A stretch of DNA of 45,827 bases from Acidobacteriota bacterium (GTDB lineage Bacteria; Acidobacteriota; Terriglobia; Bryobacterales; Bryobacteraceae): NCBI GenBank assembly GCA_016870995.1, contig VFZU01000038.1, forward strand, positions 1 through 45,827, read 5' to 3'. Below are positions 24,255 through 33,489 of the stretch, piece by piece. The notes beneath the pieces were generated by a model. The model was not told where the DNA came from and searched no databases. It saw only the letters and a program-made list of their open reading frames with translations. The number at the start of each line of letters is the position of its first letter. Position 1 is the first letter of the stretch. The position numbers were made by a program, and so were the translations under genes.

Positions 24255-26423
24255 TTGCCGATTAGCGCGATCGAAGAAGCGGACCTTTTTGCACGGCTCG
24301 TAGAGCTGGAAGACACCGACCGGGTTGCCGTGCTTGCTGAGTTTGATCTGGACGAGGAGTCGCGGGCGCGGTTGCTCGCTTTGCTTGGTTTTGAGAATGG
24401 GGCAGAGGATGAGTTGGGTTTGAGTGTGTCGGGGGCGATGCGGGAGTGGAGCCTAGCCGGTGTACTCGAGGCTGGGATGCGGGTGGGGCGGTTTGAGGTG
24501 GTGAGGGAGCTAGGGCGTGGCGGGATGGGGGAAGTGTGGATGGTGGAATTCGAGGAGCAGGGGGTAAGGCGGCGGGGGGCGCTGAAGGTGTTGCGGCGTC
24601 ACTTGATGGAGCCCGATCAAGCTGCACTGTGGGATCGGGAACGAAGGCTGGTGGCGCGGCTGTCGCATCCGTATATTGCGGGGATGATCGAGAGCGGGAC
24701 ACTTGAAGGCGGGATGCCGTTCTTGTTGATGGAGTACGTCGAGGGGCGGCGACTGGACGATGCGGTAGAGGGGATGCCGATCGCTGGGCGGGTGGAGGTG
24801 ATGCGGAAAGTTTGTGATGCGGTGGCAGCGGCGCACCGGCAGATGGTGGTGCATCGGGACTTGAAGCCGGGGAATGTGTTGATTACTTCGGACGGGTTGC
24901 CGAAGCTGGTTGATTTTGGCATTGGGCAGGCGCTGGATTTGGGGCAATCGTATCTGGGGGCGGGGACACGGGCGTATTCGAGCCCGGAGCAGTTGGCGGG
25001 GGAAGAGCCGACGATGGCGATGGATGTGTTCTCGTTGGGGCGGATGCTAGAGCGGGTGGCAGGAGAGGGTGGTGAGGAGTTGGGTTCGATTGCGCGGAAG
25101 GCGACGGCGAGTGCTGTTGGCGAGCGGTATGAAACGGTGGGGGAGCTGGAGGCGGATCTTGGGCGATGGCTTGAGAAAAAGCCGGTGCGGGCTTTTGGGG
25201 ATGGAGTGGGATACCGATTGCGGTGCTTGGTGAGGAGGCAGCCGTGGGTGACGGTGGGCGGAGCTGTGGCGGTGGGGTTGACGTTTGTGGCGTTGGTAGT
25301 TGCTTGGAAGCAGTATGAGCAAGCTCAGAAGAGGGCTGCGGATCTGCAGGCGCTGGCGGGAGTGGCGATCTTTGATCTCGATGAGGAAGTGCGGAAGTTG
25401 CAAGGGTCGCTCAAAGCGCGGCAGATGTTGCTCGAAACGGCAACGAAGTATCTAGCGAATCTGGAGGTGGCCGCCAAAGGCAACGCAGTGCTGCGGGCGG
25501 AATTGGCAGATGCGTATTTGAAGACGAGCGCACTGATGTCGGCCAGCTCGGCGCAAAGCCTGGAGAGAGAGGACGATTCTTTTGATCTGGCTGAGAAGGG
25601 GTACCGGCTGAGGGAAGAATTGGGCCAATTCGACGCGAAGGACCCGAAGATCCGGAAGGGCTATGCGGATTCGGCGCGAGACTATGCTCAGAAGCTGCGT
25701 CTGAAACGAAGGATCGCGGAGAGCGACAAGATTGCGGAAAGAGCCCAACAGCATATCGAGCTGTGGGTGATGGAAGAGCCCAAGAGCTGGCAGGCGCTCG
25801 ATCACTTTCTGTTTCTCGAAAACAACAAGACGCGGCGATTGCGATTGAAAGGGATCGATCTTGCGAAGGAGAACCAGCAGAAGGTTGTGGCGCGGCTGCC
25901 GGAATTGAAGCAACTTGGGGCCCCAGAGCGGAGCTATTGGCGGCAGATGGTGATTCAGAATAGCTTGATGGCAGGAGTGATGGGTGGCGTCCATAAGCTA
26001 GCTCCCGAGATACTCGACTCGATGACGAAGGCGGTGCAGGCGGCCGAGCAGCTATACCGGATCGAACAAAGCGTTCTCACGACCCGGTTGTTGCTGACGA
26101 CCTACCTTGAGTATGTGGAGTACACCGTGGATGTGGACATGGTGATTTTCGGAGAGAATGAGCGGCTGATCCGGCGAAGCGAAGAGATCTTGCGATCGCC
26201 AGAATTGCCGGACAAGGATGCGGCGTTTTGGGAGCAGCACCGGCTGGAGTTTCTGATCATGCGGGGGTGGGCGGCTTATGGGAGAAAGGACGATGCCGAA
26301 ATGGGGCGGTGGTTTGCGGAGTGCCGAGCGGGATTAGATCGTGTGGAGCCGAAGCCATTCTGGGTGCATATGCGGAGGGGGCAGATCGGAAACATTGAGA
26401 AGCAGGCGAAGGAGCGCAAGTGA
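24255..26423 (+). CDS. Membrane-anchored Ser/Thr protein kinase
   Basis: A 722-residue Hanks-type kinase. The catalytic domain spans about residues 80-310, with glycine loop GRGGMGEVW (87-95), ATP-binding Lys111, catalytic loop HRDLKPGN (200-207), DFG at 220-222 and SPEQ in the activation segment. A short acidic N-terminal region precedes it. One membrane helix lies at 331-351, followed by a roughly 370-residue helical, TPR-like extracytoplasmic part. Start is TTG 24255, with AGGG about eight bases upstream and a run of seven T just before. The sigma-factor gene directly upstream suggests that phosphorylation controls that factor or shares its regulon. The stop is followed by a strong hairpin. 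Confidence 0.93.
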   Translation: MPISAIEEADLFARLVELEDTDRVAVLAEFDLDEESRARLLALLGFENGAEDELGLSVSGAMREWSLAGVLEAGMRVGRFEVVRELGRGGMGEVWMVEFEEQGVRRRGALKVLRRHLMEPDQAALWDRERRLVARLSHPYIAGMIESGTLEGGMPFLLMEYVEGRRLDDAVEGMPIAGRVEVMRKVCDAVAAAHRQMVVHRDLKPGNVLITSDGLPKLVDFGIGQALDLGQSYLGAGTRAYSSPEQLAGEEPTMAMDVFSLGRMLERVAGEGGEELGSIARKATASAVGERYETVGELEADLGRWLEKKPVRAFGDGVGYRLRCLVRRQPWVTVGGAVAVGLTFVALVVAWKQYEQAQKRAADLQALAGVAIFDLDEEVRKLQGSLKARQMLLETATKYLANLEVAAKGNAVLRAELADAYLKTSALMSASSAQSLEREDDSFDLAEKGYRLREELGQFDAKDPKIRKGYADSARDYAQKLRLKRRIAESDKIAERAQQHIELWVMEEPKSWQALDHFLFLENNKTRRLRLKGIDLAKENQQKVVARLPELKQLGAPERSYWRQMVIQNSLMAGVMGGVHKLAPEILDSMTKAVQAAEQLYRIEQSVLTTRLLLTTYLEYVEYTVDVDMVIFGENERLIRRSEEILRSPELPDKDAAFWEQHRLEFLIMRGWAAYGRKDDAEMGRWFAECRAGLDRVEPKPFWVHMRRGQIGNIEKQAKERK

Positions 26424-26425
26424 AC

Positions 26426-26459
26426 ACCGGCCTGTCAGCGTTGATGCTGGCAGGCCGGT
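26426..26459. terminator. Strong hairpin between kinase and receptor genes
   Basis: ACCGGCCTGTCAGC and GCTGGCAGGCCGGT pair over 14 positions (one G-T pair) around a 6-base loop, three bases after the kinase stop. No T-tract follows on either strand. It separates two convergent genes and probably ends transcription from both sides or protects 3' ends. Confidence 0.6.
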
Positions 26460-26475
26460 AGCTGAAGCGTCTTAG

Positions 26476-29435
26476 CTAGAACGTGATGCGAGCCGCGATC
26501 TGGAGGATGCGCGGATCGAATGCCGCCGTCTTGGTGAGGTAGTTGGCCTGTGGTGTGAGGACTCGCGTGGCTGCGTTGAAGGCGAAAGGCGAGGTCTGCA
26601 GGCCGGAGTAGTTGGCACGGTTGAGTGAGTTGAAGGCTTCGCCCATGAGGCGCAGCTTGACTCGCTCGCCGTAGAGCGGGATGTCTTTGCTGACGCGGAG
26701 GTCGAGGCTGGCGAAGCCGGGACCGGTGATGGTGTTGCGGCCGAAGCCGGGGGCACGATCATTGCGGGAGTTGCCATCGAGATTGAGATCGCTGGGAGCC
26801 GTGGCGTTGAATGGCCGACCGGATTGGCCCTGGAAGATGGCCGAGACTTGCCAACCGCCGAGGATGTATTTGCCGACGCCAGCGAGGTTGTTGAAGTAGG
26901 CGATATCCCAGACAGCGGAAGTGACGAGGCGATGGCCGATGTTGGTGTCGCCGATGGCGCGATCGGCGTTCGGGTTGAGGGTGTCCTGAGCGACCTTGGC
27001 GTCATCGCCACCGCCGGGGACAACGCTGGTCGCGTCTGGACGGGTGTCGATGACCTTCGACCAGGTGTAGCTGGCGAGAAGCTGGAAGTTCTTCGAGTAA
27101 CGCTTGGTGAACTGAAGGAAGCCACCGTGATAGAACGAGTCCGCGCCGCTTTCGAATAGGGAGATGCGGCCGAAGTCGGTGAAGGGGCGGGTGCCGGCGG
27201 GACGCGATTGATAGGGGATCGGGATCACGGTACCGGCGAGGGTGGCGTTGAAGGTTTGAGTGGGGAACAGATTGATGTCGCGGGTGCGGGCGAGGTTGAG
27301 ACCGCGAACGCCGAGGTAGCCGAGGGTGAGAGCGAAGTCGCGGCTGAGCTGGCGCTCGTAGTTAAAGTTCCACTGGTAGGTCTGGGCGGTTTTGAAGTTG
27401 GGGTCCATGACGTAGATGTCAGGAGTGCGGGCGAGGGCTGGGGGCGCGCTGAGCACGGCCGGGAAGACCGGGATGAGCGGGAGTTGAGAGGCAACGTTCG
27501 CACGGAGTGTGTAGGTCTGCACCTGGATGCCGTTCTGCGAGTGGCCGGTGCCGTAGAGGATGGCTGGGGTGCGCGAGCTGAACATGCCGAAGCCGGTGCG
27601 AATGAGGGATTTGCCTTCTTTGTCGAGACGGTAGGCGATGCCGAGGCGGCCGAGGATGTTGCCCTTATCGAAGGGGACTCGGTCGGTTCTCAGGCCGAGG
27701 TTGGCGAGGCTCTGAGAGGGGTTGACGAAGTTGTTGGCGGCGAGCTTGTAGAGGTCGTAGCGGACGCCGTAGGTGACGGTGAGGGGATCGGAGACGCGCC
27801 AGGTGTCCTGGGCGAAGAGGCCGAGTTCGCTCGCGTTGGGCTTGGTGAGGGGGCCGTTCGTATTGGGGCCGGCGAAGCCTTGGGTGAAGGACGAGGGGCG
27901 GCGGTTGGTGAAGTCGGCGAGCGAGTCGAACGTGTAGCTGCCGGAGAAGTTGCCGGGGAAGAAGTTGGAGACTCGTTCGAGGTTGACGTCGCCACCAATT
28001 TTGAAGGTGTGGCGGCCGCGGATGGCCGAGAGCGAGTTGATGATGTTGAACTTGTCGGAGTTGGTGAAGCGAGGCGAGAAGCTGTTGCGGCCGATGGCGA
28101 GCATCTGCGCGCCGGTCTGGCGGATGATGGCTTCGGGGCGGTCGCTGTTGGCGATGCCGGGTTGATCGTCGCGGAGGTAAATCACGCGGGAATCCCAGAT
28201 GGTGGTGGAGCCGAAGACGCGGTTGTAGGCGACGGCGAGGTTATCAGAGGAGATGTTGGAATTACCGGTGTGCTCGACGGCGGATTGGCCGCCGGAGTTC
28301 TCAAAGTTGGTGCCGCGGAAACGGTGGACGTTGTAGCGGACGTTGAGCTGCTGGGTGACGCCGAGGTTGTAATCGACCCGGCCGGTGTAGATTTTGTTGT
28401 TCTGGCCGGTGACGTAGGGAGTCTGGAGGGGGGAGAGGACGGCGACAGCGCGTTGTGAATCCGCATCTGTGAGGGGGCGATGGGGAAGAAGACGGGGTTG
28501 GGGTTGGTGTTGCGCTGGCCGTCGTAGTTGAAGAAGAAGAAGAGTTTGTCCTTCTTGATGGGGCCGCCGAGATTGCCGCCGAATTGATTGAAGTGATAGG
28601 GAGGACGGGCGATGCCGCGGGACTTGTTGATGGGGGAGTTGGCGTTCATCGAGCGATCGCGGAAGAACCAGAAGGCGGTGCCGTGGAAGTCGTTGGTACC
28701 GGACTTGGTGACCATGTTGATGACACCGCCGCCGGAGCGGCCGATTTCAGGAGCGAAGCCGGAGGTGTTCACCTGGAATTCCTGAACCGCGTCCTGGGAG
28801 AAGGTGTAAGGATTGCGACCGCCGCCGGCGCGGCCGGAGCTTTGGCCGAAGAAGAGGTTGTTGGAATCACCGCCGTCGACGAGGACTGAGTTCGATGTGC
28901 CGCGCTGACCGCCGAAGCTCAAGTCGCCGCCCCGGGTTTGGTCGCGGACGACGCCGGGGGTGAGGACGGTGAAGTCGAGGAAGTTGCGGCCGTTGATGGG
29001 GAGGTCGCGGACGGCTTTTTCATTGACGGTGGTGGCGGTGGAGACGCGCGAAGTTTCGACGACGGGGATGTCGGCGGTGACGTTGGCGGTCTCGGTGACG
29101 GCGCCCACTTCGAGGCGGACGTCGAGGGTGAGGACGGCGCCGACGGTGAGCTCGATGCCGGATTTCTTGTAGAGCTTGAAGCCAGACTTCTCGACAGTGA
29201 TGCTGTACTGGCCGACGGGGAGGCGGACGAAGTTGTAGACGCCGGCATCGGAGGATTCGATCGAGCGGGCGAGGCCGGTGTTGGTGTTTAGAGCGGTGAG
29301 TTTCGCTTTGGGGACGGTGGCACCGGAGGGGTCGAAGACAGTGCCATTGACGGTGGCCCCGCCGACTTCGGATTGGGCGAGGGCAGAGAGGACGGTAAGA
29401 GCCGCCAGGATCAAAAAGCGCGAGAAGAAAAGCAT
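26476..29435 (-). pseudogene. TonB-dependent receptor, Oar-like, broken by a 1-base frameshift
   Basis: Two frames make one receptor of about 987 residues. The first (from ATG 29435) holds the signal peptide MLFFSRFLILAALTVLSALA, the carboxypeptidase-regulatory domain (GTVFDPSGATVPKAKLTALN), the plug (LPINGRNFLDFTVL, SVLVDGGDSNNLFFG) and the first barrel strands up to NPVFFPIAP. After that the frame turns into Ser/Thr/Pro shadow sequence and stops at 28182. The correct continuation in another frame reads LTDADSQRAVAVLSPLQTPY, then VDYNLGVTQQLNVRYNVHRF and the rest of the barrel to LQIAARITF. The break lies at five C on the coding strand (28477-28473); a sixth C would restore FFPIAPLTDAD. It may be a true mutation or a homopolymer error. 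The substrate is unknown. It lies between two kinase loci. Confidence 0.88.
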
Positions 29436-29564
29436 ATGCCCATGTTAGCGAGTGGCGATTGCGTGAGGGCTGAAACGGGGAGTTTGGAGAAATTTGAAAG
29501 AAAGATGATCCAAATGTTCTCTTTGCTACGCGAGAAAGTAGTGGAAGAATAGTATCGAATTCTT

Positions 29565-31340
29565 ATGGACCCGCAAACTCAGGAATGGTTGAATCAGTTG
29601 CTGGCTTATACAGCGCAGCTCCCGGCGGAGAAGCGCGAGGAGTACGTGCGGGAAGCTTGCGCGGGACGGGATGATTTGCTCGAGGCGGCGTTAGGAATGG
29701 TGCGTAGCGGACAATCGTCGACCAAAACTATGGCACCGGGGCGCGGGGCGCAGATGATCGGGCCTTATCGGGTGCTGCGGGAGCTGGGTAAGGGCGGGAT
29801 GGGTGTGGTGTATCTGGCGGTGAGGGACGATGGGGCGTTCCGCAAGAATGTGGCGATCAAGCTGTTGCGCGGGGATGCGGTGACGCCAGAATTTGTGGAG
29901 CGGTTTCGCAATGAACGGCAGGTGCTGGCGAACTTCGACCATCCGAATATCGCGAGGATTCTGGATGGCGGGGACACGACGGAGCGGATGCCTTACTACG
30001 TGATGGAGTACGTGGAAGGGCGGCCGATTGATAAATATTGCGATGAGGACAAGCTGAGCCTGAATGATCGGCTGAAGCTGTTTCAGAAGCTATGCGGGGC
30101 CTTGCAGTATCTGCATCAGAATCAAGTGATCCATCGGGATTTGAAGCCGGGAAATATTCTGGTTTCGAATGAGGGCGTGGTGAAGCTGCTGGACTTCGGG
30201 ATTGCCAAGCAGTTGGGGCCGGCGAGTATGGAGTTGACCACGGCGGAGGGGACGCCGCTAACGCCCGCGTATGCGAGCCCGGAACAGTTCACGGGGCGGG
30301 CGGATGCGCGGAGCGATATATATACGCTGGGTGTGATTCTGTATCTGATGTTGACGGGTAAGCTGCCGGATCAGGGGACGATCAAGCCACCCAGCGAAAG
30401 CGTGCGCGAGGATACACAGCGGACGCAAGAGACGACCAAGCAGCTGAAGAAACGATTGATGGGCGATCTCGACATGGTCGTTTTGAAGGCGATGCACCGG
30501 GAGTCGCGGCAACGGTATGAGTCGGCGCAGGACCTGGCAGAGGACCTGGAGCGTTTCATGAACGGGCAGCCTGTGCTGGCGCGAGGGCGGGCCGGGATTG
30601 CCCCGAAGACGCTTGGGATCGCTGCTGGTGTTTTGCTGGTGTTGTTGGGCGGGGGCGGAGCGGCATATTGGTATTCGCAAAAGCCCGCCGATGAGGTGAA
30701 GACTGCCTCAGGGGCGATGGAGTATCAACCCACGGGGGTGGAGAAGAAAGTCGAGCCGGCAGTGCCGGAGGCGATCAAAACGGAGGCAGTCACGCCGGAA
30801 GCGTCGAAGGCCGGGAGTGGGGCCGGAGGCGCGATGACGCCGCAGGTGGGGCAGGTTGCGACGAAGCAGCCTGTGCCCAGCCAGGCTGTCTCAAGCCAAA
30901 CTGTAGCCAGGCAGGATGTGACGCCGCCGGTGAATGCCGGGCGGATGAATGCTGGGCAGTCGATTGTTGGGCAGAGTAGTGCAGGGCAGAGTAGTGCAGG
31001 GCAGAGTGGTGCAGGGCAGAGTAACGCAGGGCAGAGTAACATTCCTGCGCCGCCCAGCCAAGCGGCCATGCTAGAAGGATTGGATGATGCCCGGGACAAG
31101 TATGCTGCGGTGGCTGGTAAAGTGGCGGCGACCGAGCAATTGTTTCAGAAGGTGAAGGCAGACCTTGAGGCGAAAGGACTATCGATGAGAGCCGACACGA
31201 TGTCGCGCGTGATGTCGATGAAGATGAGCCTTGAGCAGGCCAAGCAGGATTTGGACCGGATGAATGTCGCTGGTGCCGTGAAGAATTTGAATAAGGCCGA
31301 GGCGCAAGCCAATCGGGTTGGTAAAGAATTTGGCAGATAA
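29565..31340 (+). CDS. Membrane Ser/Thr protein kinase with GQSxA repeats and C-terminal shared module
   Basis: A 591-residue Hanks-type kinase. The catalytic domain occupies about residues 65-335: GKGGMGVVY (75-83), Lys99, HRDLKPGN (190-197), DFG at 210-212, SPEQF in the activation segment. One membrane helix is at 349-370. The outer part begins with a Pro/Ala/Lys-rich linker, then six pentapeptide units of GQSxA type (coded at 30954-31043), and ends in a helical module (about 535-591) with the pattern MKMSLEQAKQ...AVKNLNKAEAQA...KEFG. The same module closes the protein encoded at 32681-33409. A CsgG-like gene follows 19 bp downstream, so kinase, CsgG-like protein and module protein form one operon. 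The signal or substrate is unknown. Confidence 0.93.
   Translation: MDPQTQEWLNQLLAYTAQLPAEKREEYVREACAGRDDLLEAALGMVRSGQSSTKTMAPGRGAQMIGPYRVLRELGKGGMGVVYLAVRDDGAFRKNVAIKLLRGDAVTPEFVERFRNERQVLANFDHPNIARILDGGDTTERMPYYVMEYVEGRPIDKYCDEDKLSLNDRLKLFQKLCGALQYLHQNQVIHRDLKPGNILVSNEGVVKLLDFGIAKQLGPASMELTTAEGTPLTPAYASPEQFTGRADARSDIYTLGVILYLMLTGKLPDQGTIKPPSESVREDTQRTQETTKQLKKRLMGDLDMVVLKAMHRESRQRYESAQDLAEDLERFMNGQPVLARGRAGIAPKTLGIAAGVLLVLLGGGGAAYWYSQKPADEVKTASGAMEYQPTGVEKKVEPAVPEAIKTEAVTPEASKAGSGAGGAMTPQVGQVATKQPVPSQAVSSQTVARQDVTPPVNAGRMNAGQSIVGQSSAGQSSAGQSGAGQSNAGQSNIPAPPSQAAMLEGLDDARDKYAAVAGKVAATEQLFQKVKADLEAKGLSMRADTMSRVMSMKMSLEQAKQDLDRMNVAGAVKNLNKAEAQANRVGKEFGR
30954..31043 (+). repeat. Six 15-bp tandem repeats in the kinase gene
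   Basis: Six in-frame copies of a GGGCAGAGTAGTGCA-like unit encode the pentapeptides GQSIV, GQSSA, GQSSA, GQSGA, GQSNA and GQSNI. The central copies are identical or differ by one or two bases, while the outer ones are diverged, as expected for a repeat growing by slippage. They lie in the presumed periplasmic linker of the kinase. Confidence 0.9.
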
Positions 31341-31359
31341 CTAGCAGGAGCAAAAACAG

Positions 31360-32703
31360 ATGCGTTCGCAAATTGCATGGATTCTCGTTATGAGTGTGAC
31401 CGGGGCCCTAGGCCAAACGCCGCCCGCGGCGCCGAAGACTGCCGCGCCGAAGGCGGCACCCAAGGCAGCGCCGAAGACGGCGGCGAGCCCGATGGGCAAG
31501 ATCATCCAGATGATCGAAATGAAGCTGCCGGATGCGGCGGTGCTGGGCGCGATCCAGGGAGCGGGCAAATTGAACCCGACGCCGGATGATTACATTAAGC
31601 TGAAGCAGGCTGGGGCGAGCGATGCGGTGATTGCGGCGATTGCAGGTGCTCCAGCAGCTGCTGCGCCGACTGCGGGTGCGCCTGCAGCGGCCGCCGCTCC
31701 GAGAGCGTCAGCGGCACCGGCGGCAGCTCGGTTGAGCATCAATACCGATTTTTCGACGTTGTCGTGCACAAAGCCGGCGACGGCGGCCAAGCGCGTGATC
31801 GCTATCGACGAGTTCGACTATGGCACGGTAATGACATCAGTTGCCGCGATTTTTGGAACACAGGTGAATGTCGGCAAGGGCATTCTGGCCTTGTTGACGA
31901 AGCGGCTGGCCGAAGACGGAAAGTACCGAATTGTGGAACGGCAGAAGCTCGGCAAGGTGCTGGGCGAGCAGGACCTGGGGGCGTCGAACCGGGTGAAGCA
32001 AGGTACGAACGCGAAGATTGGCAAAGTGGTTGGCGCGGATGCGATTTTGATGGGCACGATCACAGTGTTCGGTATGGACACGCGCAACAATCGCGTGAAC
32101 GCGGGTGCGGCGACGGGTGGCCGCTTGGGCGGTGTGCTGGGCGGGATCAACGTCGGCAAGCGGTCAGACAAGGCAATCGTTGAGATCAGCTACCGGTTGG
32201 TGGATGTCGAGTCGAGCGAAGTGATCGCGGTGGGCGAGGCGCGTGGAGAATCAAAGCGCACGTCGGCCGGCTTTGGGGCGATGGGATTCTCTCGAGGAAC
32301 TGGCGGCGGTGGCGGCGTGGATATGACGAGCTCGAACTTTCAGGAGACGATTATCGGCGAAGCGACCGTGGAGAGCGTGACGAAGCTGGCGGCCATCGCG
32401 AACTCGAAGGAACAGCAGATCGCGCCCAAGAGCAGCGAAGTGGAGGCCAAAATCGCCGAGATCGCCGGGAACAAGATTTATCTGGCGGCGGGCGGCAATG
32501 ACGGCGTGCAGCAGTGCGACAAGTTTGAGGTGTCGCGCGTGATCAAGGAGATCAAAGATCCTTCGACGGGAGAAGTGCTGGATCTGCAGGTGGAAAAGGT
32601 GGGCGAATTGATGGTGACCGAGGTGAGGGACAAGATCTCGATCGCTTACTTTAACGGAACAGAGATGCCGAAGGTGGGTTATGTGGTTAAGAAGATCCAG
32701 TAG
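31360..32703 (+). CDS. CsgG/HfaB-like outer-membrane assembly protein
   Basis: A 447-residue exported protein with signal peptide MRSQIAWILVMSVTGALG. An Ala/Pro/Lys-rich linker follows, then a small helical repeat (IIQMIEMKLPDAAVLGAI, TPDDYIKLKQAGASDAVIAA), and a CsgG-type domain from about residue 145: RVIAIDEFDYGTV, LLTKRLAEDGKYRIVERQKL, ADAILMGTITVFG, VEISYRLVDVESSEVIAVGE. CsgG forms the outer-membrane channel for curli subunits, and relatives act in anchoring and stress responses. No curli subunit, CsgE or CsgF is present, and no lipobox cysteine is visible, so a curli system should not be assumed. It is co-transcribed with the kinase upstream and overlaps the next gene by 23 bp. Confidence 0.82.
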   Translation: MRSQIAWILVMSVTGALGQTPPAAPKTAAPKAAPKAAPKTAASPMGKIIQMIEMKLPDAAVLGAIQGAGKLNPTPDDYIKLKQAGASDAVIAAIAGAPAAAAPTAGAPAAAAAPRASAAPAAARLSINTDFSTLSCTKPATAAKRVIAIDEFDYGTVMTSVAAIFGTQVNVGKGILALLTKRLAEDGKYRIVERQKLGKVLGEQDLGASNRVKQGTNAKIGKVVGADAILMGTITVFGMDTRNNRVNAGAATGGRLGGVLGGINVGKRSDKAIVEISYRLVDVESSEVIAVGEARGESKRTSAGFGAMGFSRGTGGGGGVDMTSSNFQETIIGEATVESVTKLAAIANSKEQQIAPKSSEVEAKIAEIAGNKIYLAAGGNDGVQQCDKFEVSRVIKEIKDPSTGEVLDLQVEKVGELMVTEVRDKISIAYFNGTEMPKVGYVVKKIQ

Positions 32704-33409
32704 CTTATTGGTTGTGGCGTCGGCGCTGATGGCGCAGGTGGCGGGCATCGATGGGATGCTCGCTCAGTTTGAGGCTCAGGGCCAGCCGAACGCGGATCAG
32801 TTGCAGCGCAATCTCATGCAGATCTCTGGTGGACTACGGGGCGGCATGAGCACGAACCCGCGACTGCGAGATTATCTGAATCGTGTGCAGCCTGTTGTGG
32901 GCGGCAATCGCGGATTGGGGCTCGCTATGTCGGGAGTGTACCGGCAGATGGGCGGGCTTGAGGCGAATCCACAATTGGCCTGGTTGAATTACCGCAACGC
33001 GTTTCTGCTGCTGAATCAGTTCCCAATGGACCACCAGATCCGTGGGGAAATGCAGCAGATCCGGCGGAGTGTCGAGGTAGTGGAGGCGAGGATGCCGGAG
33101 TTGCCGAAGCTGGATTGGTCGAGCCTGGATGCCGCAAGCCAGAAGGAGTACGACGAGGTGATGTCGCGCTACATCAGCGTGTCGGCAACGGCAAGCTCGG
33201 CTGAGGTGATGGCGGAAACGATGCGACGGTCGATGGGAGATCAAGGTCTGGCGGTACGGCCTGAGGTGATTAGCGGGCTGACGCGGATGAAGCTGAAGCT
33301 GGATGACGCCAAGCGGTTGATCGAGCAGAGGAATTACGGGATGGCGAAGGATCGGCTAGGGTCTGCTGAAGGAGAAGCACAGAAGATTCTGAAGGCTTTT
33401 GGCGGGTAG
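32681..33409 (+). CDS. Secreted helical protein sharing the kinase's C-terminal module
   Basis: This 242-residue protein starts at ATG 32681, inside the last 23 bases of the CsgG-like gene, and has a signal peptide (LRRSSSLLVVASALMAQVAG). The mature part is helix-rich and Gln/Met-rich. The last 57 residues align with the kinase's C-terminus: both have G-L-x2-R, then S-x4-MK-x2-L-x2-AK, an Asn, A-x3-L-x2-AE-x2-A and K-x-FG. No known family was recognised. The gene order kinase, CsgG-like, shared-module protein suggests the module is a binding or assembly domain through which the kinase senses, or is sensed by, the secreted product. That role is inference. Confidence 0.75.
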   Translation: MWLRRSSSLLVVASALMAQVAGIDGMLAQFEAQGQPNADQLQRNLMQISGGLRGGMSTNPRLRDYLNRVQPVVGGNRGLGLAMSGVYRQMGGLEANPQLAWLNYRNAFLLLNQFPMDHQIRGEMQQIRRSVEVVEARMPELPKLDWSSLDAASQKEYDEVMSRYISVSATASSAEVMAETMRRSMGDQGLAVRPEVISGLTRMKLKLDDAKRLIEQRNYGMAKDRLGSAEGEAQKILKAFGG

Positions 33410-33442
33410 ACGTCGCAGTCCCTGAAAGTGCCTGAAAACAAA

Positions 33443-33480
33443 TCCGCCCGCTCTGAGAGAGCGGGCGGAACTGCTTTTAG
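33443..33480. terminator. Bidirectional intrinsic terminator
   Basis: TCCGCCCGCTCT (33443-33454) and AGAGCGGGCGGA (33458-33469) form a perfect 12-bp GC-rich stem with a 3-base loop. CTGCTTTT follows on the plus strand and TTTGTTTTC on the minus strand. It ends both the CsgG-like operon and the convergent rpoD gene. Confidence 0.9.
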
Positions 33481-33489
33481 GACTTGAAA

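Noticed and set aside
28182-28440. Ser/Thr/Pro-rich C-terminal tail of the first receptor fragment
   Set aside because: It is the out-of-frame reading of the receptor barrel after the C5 frameshift, not a real domain.
30954-31043. CRISPR-like repeat array
   Set aside because: Units are 15 bp, contiguous and in frame within the kinase gene; there are no spacers and no cas genes.
31360-33409. Complete curli biogenesis system
   Set aside because: Only a CsgG-like protein is present; no CsgA/B repeats, CsgE or CsgF can be seen, and the secreted partner is unlike curlin.
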